A stretch of DNA of 6,409 nt, taken from NCBI GenBank assembly GCA_021107605.1, contig JAIOSN010000312.1, forward strand, positions 1-6,409. The letters run 5' to 3'. The notes under the pieces were generated by a model. That model had not been told where the DNA came from, made no database searches, and saw nothing but the letters and a program-made list of their open reading frames with translations. Shown piece by piece: positions 5,758 through 6,409 of the stretch; the first letter of the stretch is position 1, and each line of letters opens with the position of its first letter. Both the position numbers and the translations under genes were made by a program. This stretch comes from Anaerolineae bacterium. Its GTDB lineage: Bacteria; Chloroflexota; Anaerolineae; B4-G1; SLSP01.

Positions 5758-5775
5758 TGTTACTTGAACCATGTC

Positions 5776-5814
5776 TGGAATTGGCTCCGCGAACTGTTAA
5801 GAGGAGGTATTTAG
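5776..5814 (+). pseudogene. Possible vestige of a gene-1-type C-terminus (copy 3)
   Basis: Read in frame, these 13 codons give WNWLRELLRGGI and a stop. The last 13 codons of gene 1 (1043-1081) give LNWFRKLLKGIF and a stop. The two align without gaps and in codon phase, with 6 identical residues and, over the first 23 nt, 19 identical bases. The match does not clearly extend upstream: if MITE copy B and one flanking repeat are removed, the frame continues as RRYVVCRWGCYLNHV, only vaguely like gene 1. It overlaps the ribosome-binding site of the SDR gene. Chance is possible given the short length. Confidence 0.4.
5802..5808 (+). promoter_or_regulatory. Ribosome-binding site of the SDR gene
   Basis: AGGAGGT, 7 nt before the GTG at 5816, a near-ideal site that justifies a GTG start. 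It lies inside the possible gene 1 vestige. Confidence 0.8.
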
Positions 5815-5815
5815 C

Positions 5816-6409
5816 GTGAAAGTTCTATTTATCGGTGGTACGGGCATCATCAGTTCTGCGTGCTCCGCGTTGGCGGTGGAACGCGGCTTTGAGCTGACGT
5901 TGCTCAACCGGGGTAAGACGACCAAGCGTCTCATACCGGAGGGCGCGCGCATCGTGCAAGGTGATATCCGCGCGCCAGCGTCGGTGGCCGAGGTGTTGGG
6001 TGACGAGACCTTCGACGTTGTCGTTGATTGGGTCGCCTACACACCGGAGCACATCGAGACCGACTTGGAATTATTTCGGGGGCGGGTGGGGCAGTACGTT
6101 TTCATCAGCTCGGCCTCGGCCTATCGCAAGCCGCCTGTCGATCTGCCGGTCACCGAATCGACCCTGCTCGATAATCCGTACTGGGAGTACTCGCGTCAGA
6201 AGATTGCCTGCGAGGAGCGGTTGGTGCGCGCTTTCCGGGAGGAACAGTTCCCCATGACCATCGTCCGGCCCGCGCACACCTACGACAAGACGTTGCTCCC
6301 TATGCGCGGCGGGTGGACCGTGGTGGAGCGTATGCGCCAGGGTAAATCGGTCATTGTGCATGGCGACGGAACCTCGCTCTGGGTGCTGACCCATCACCGC
6401 GATTTCGCC
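5816..6409 (+). CDS. NAD-dependent epimerase/dehydratase-like protein, 3' end outside window
   Basis: An extended/atypical SDR protein whose first 198 residues are in the window; the frame is still open at the right edge. The N-terminus MKVLFIGGTGIIS carries the dinucleotide-binding glycines (G7, G8, G10) on the first Rossmann strand. NRG at 31-33 ends strand 2, GDIR (49-52) is the usual adenine-side motif, FISSAS (96-101) holds the SDR serine region, and YSRQK (125-129) supplies the catalytic Tyr and Lys. VRPAHTY (150-156) follows as in epimerases. Substrate is probably a nucleotide sugar or related metabolite, but some atypical members (CSP41-like) bind RNA. Family length is about 300-340, so roughly 60 percent is visible. 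The GTG start is fixed by AGGAGGT. GC is high, like gene 1 and unlike the intervening genes. Confidence 0.9.
   Translation, partial: MKVLFIGGTGIISSACSALAVERGFELTLLNRGKTTKRLIPEGARIVQGDIRAPASVAEVLGDETFDVVVDWVAYTPEHIETDLELFRGRVGQYVFISSASAYRKPPVDLPVTESTLLDNPYWEYSRQKIACEERLVRAFREEQFPMTIVRPAHTYDKTLLPMRGGWTVVERMRQGKSVIVHGDGTSLWVLTHHRDFA

Noticed and set aside
5961..6257. 98-codon forward frame and the overlapping 108-codon reverse frame (6071-6397)
   Set aside because: Both overlap the SDR gene, which has clear Rossmann and YxxxK motifs; open shadow frames are expected in GC-rich coding DNA.
1..6409. CRISPR array, tRNA or rRNA genes
   Set aside because: No regularly spaced direct repeats, no tRNA-like cloverleaf and no rRNA sequence recognised on either strand.

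Overview
The window carries seven protein genes, all on the + strand. The first (zinc-ribbon protein) runs off the left edge and the last (NAD-binding epimerase/dehydratase-like protein) runs off the right edge. Gene style suggests an environmental bacterium. The first gene, with a TPR-like end, two zinc ribbons and a C-terminal 'PVW..RYRY..YRVVING.TGEV' block, is a type I associate with Chloroflexota (Anaerolineae/Caldilineae relatives). That taxonomic call is an inference from family style only.

Layout: (1) 2-1081, 3' part of a TPR/double zinc-ribbon protein, then a 14-bp-stem hairpin at 1090-1120. (2) 1156-1914, membrane-anchored SGNH/GDSL hydrolase. (3) 1925-2061, a 137-bp MITE-like element (copy A) inserted just after the hydrolase stop codon. 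(4) 2122-2613, small ICMT-family integral-membrane methyltransferase. (5) 2622-2750, a decayed copy of the 3' end of gene 1 with its hairpin. (6) 2973-3755, CmoM/SmtA-like SAM methyltransferase, followed after 64 nt by an ABC exporter pair, 3820-4737 (ATPase) and 4734-5546 (ABC-2 permease), coupled by an ATGA overlap. (7) 5599-5741, the second MITE-like element (copy B), inverted relative to A. (8) 5776-5814, a 13-codon vestige resembling the C-terminus of gene 1, containing the ribosome-binding site of the last gene. (9) 5816 to the end, SDR-family NAD-binding protein.

The two edge genes look GC-rich (hand-counted 60-nt rows of about 58-72%), while genes 2-4 sit nearer 40-48% and the ABC genes are mixed. 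With gene-1-like 3' ends at 1081, 2710 and 5814, this suggests that 1.1-5.6 kb is accessory DNA assembled between two older neighbours. The clearest functional unit is the ABC exporter, possibly co-transcribed with the CmoM-like methyltransferase. I see no sequence evidence joining the hydrolase, the ICMT protein and the exporter into one pathway.

The most interesting content is not a gene. It is a family of palindromic repeats: two MITE-like elements with perfect or near-perfect TIRs (CAATGTCATTAAG) and unusually long flanking direct repeats, and two gene-end hairpins whose loops are reverse complements of each other. All share the core GACCTC-N-GAGGTC or half of it.
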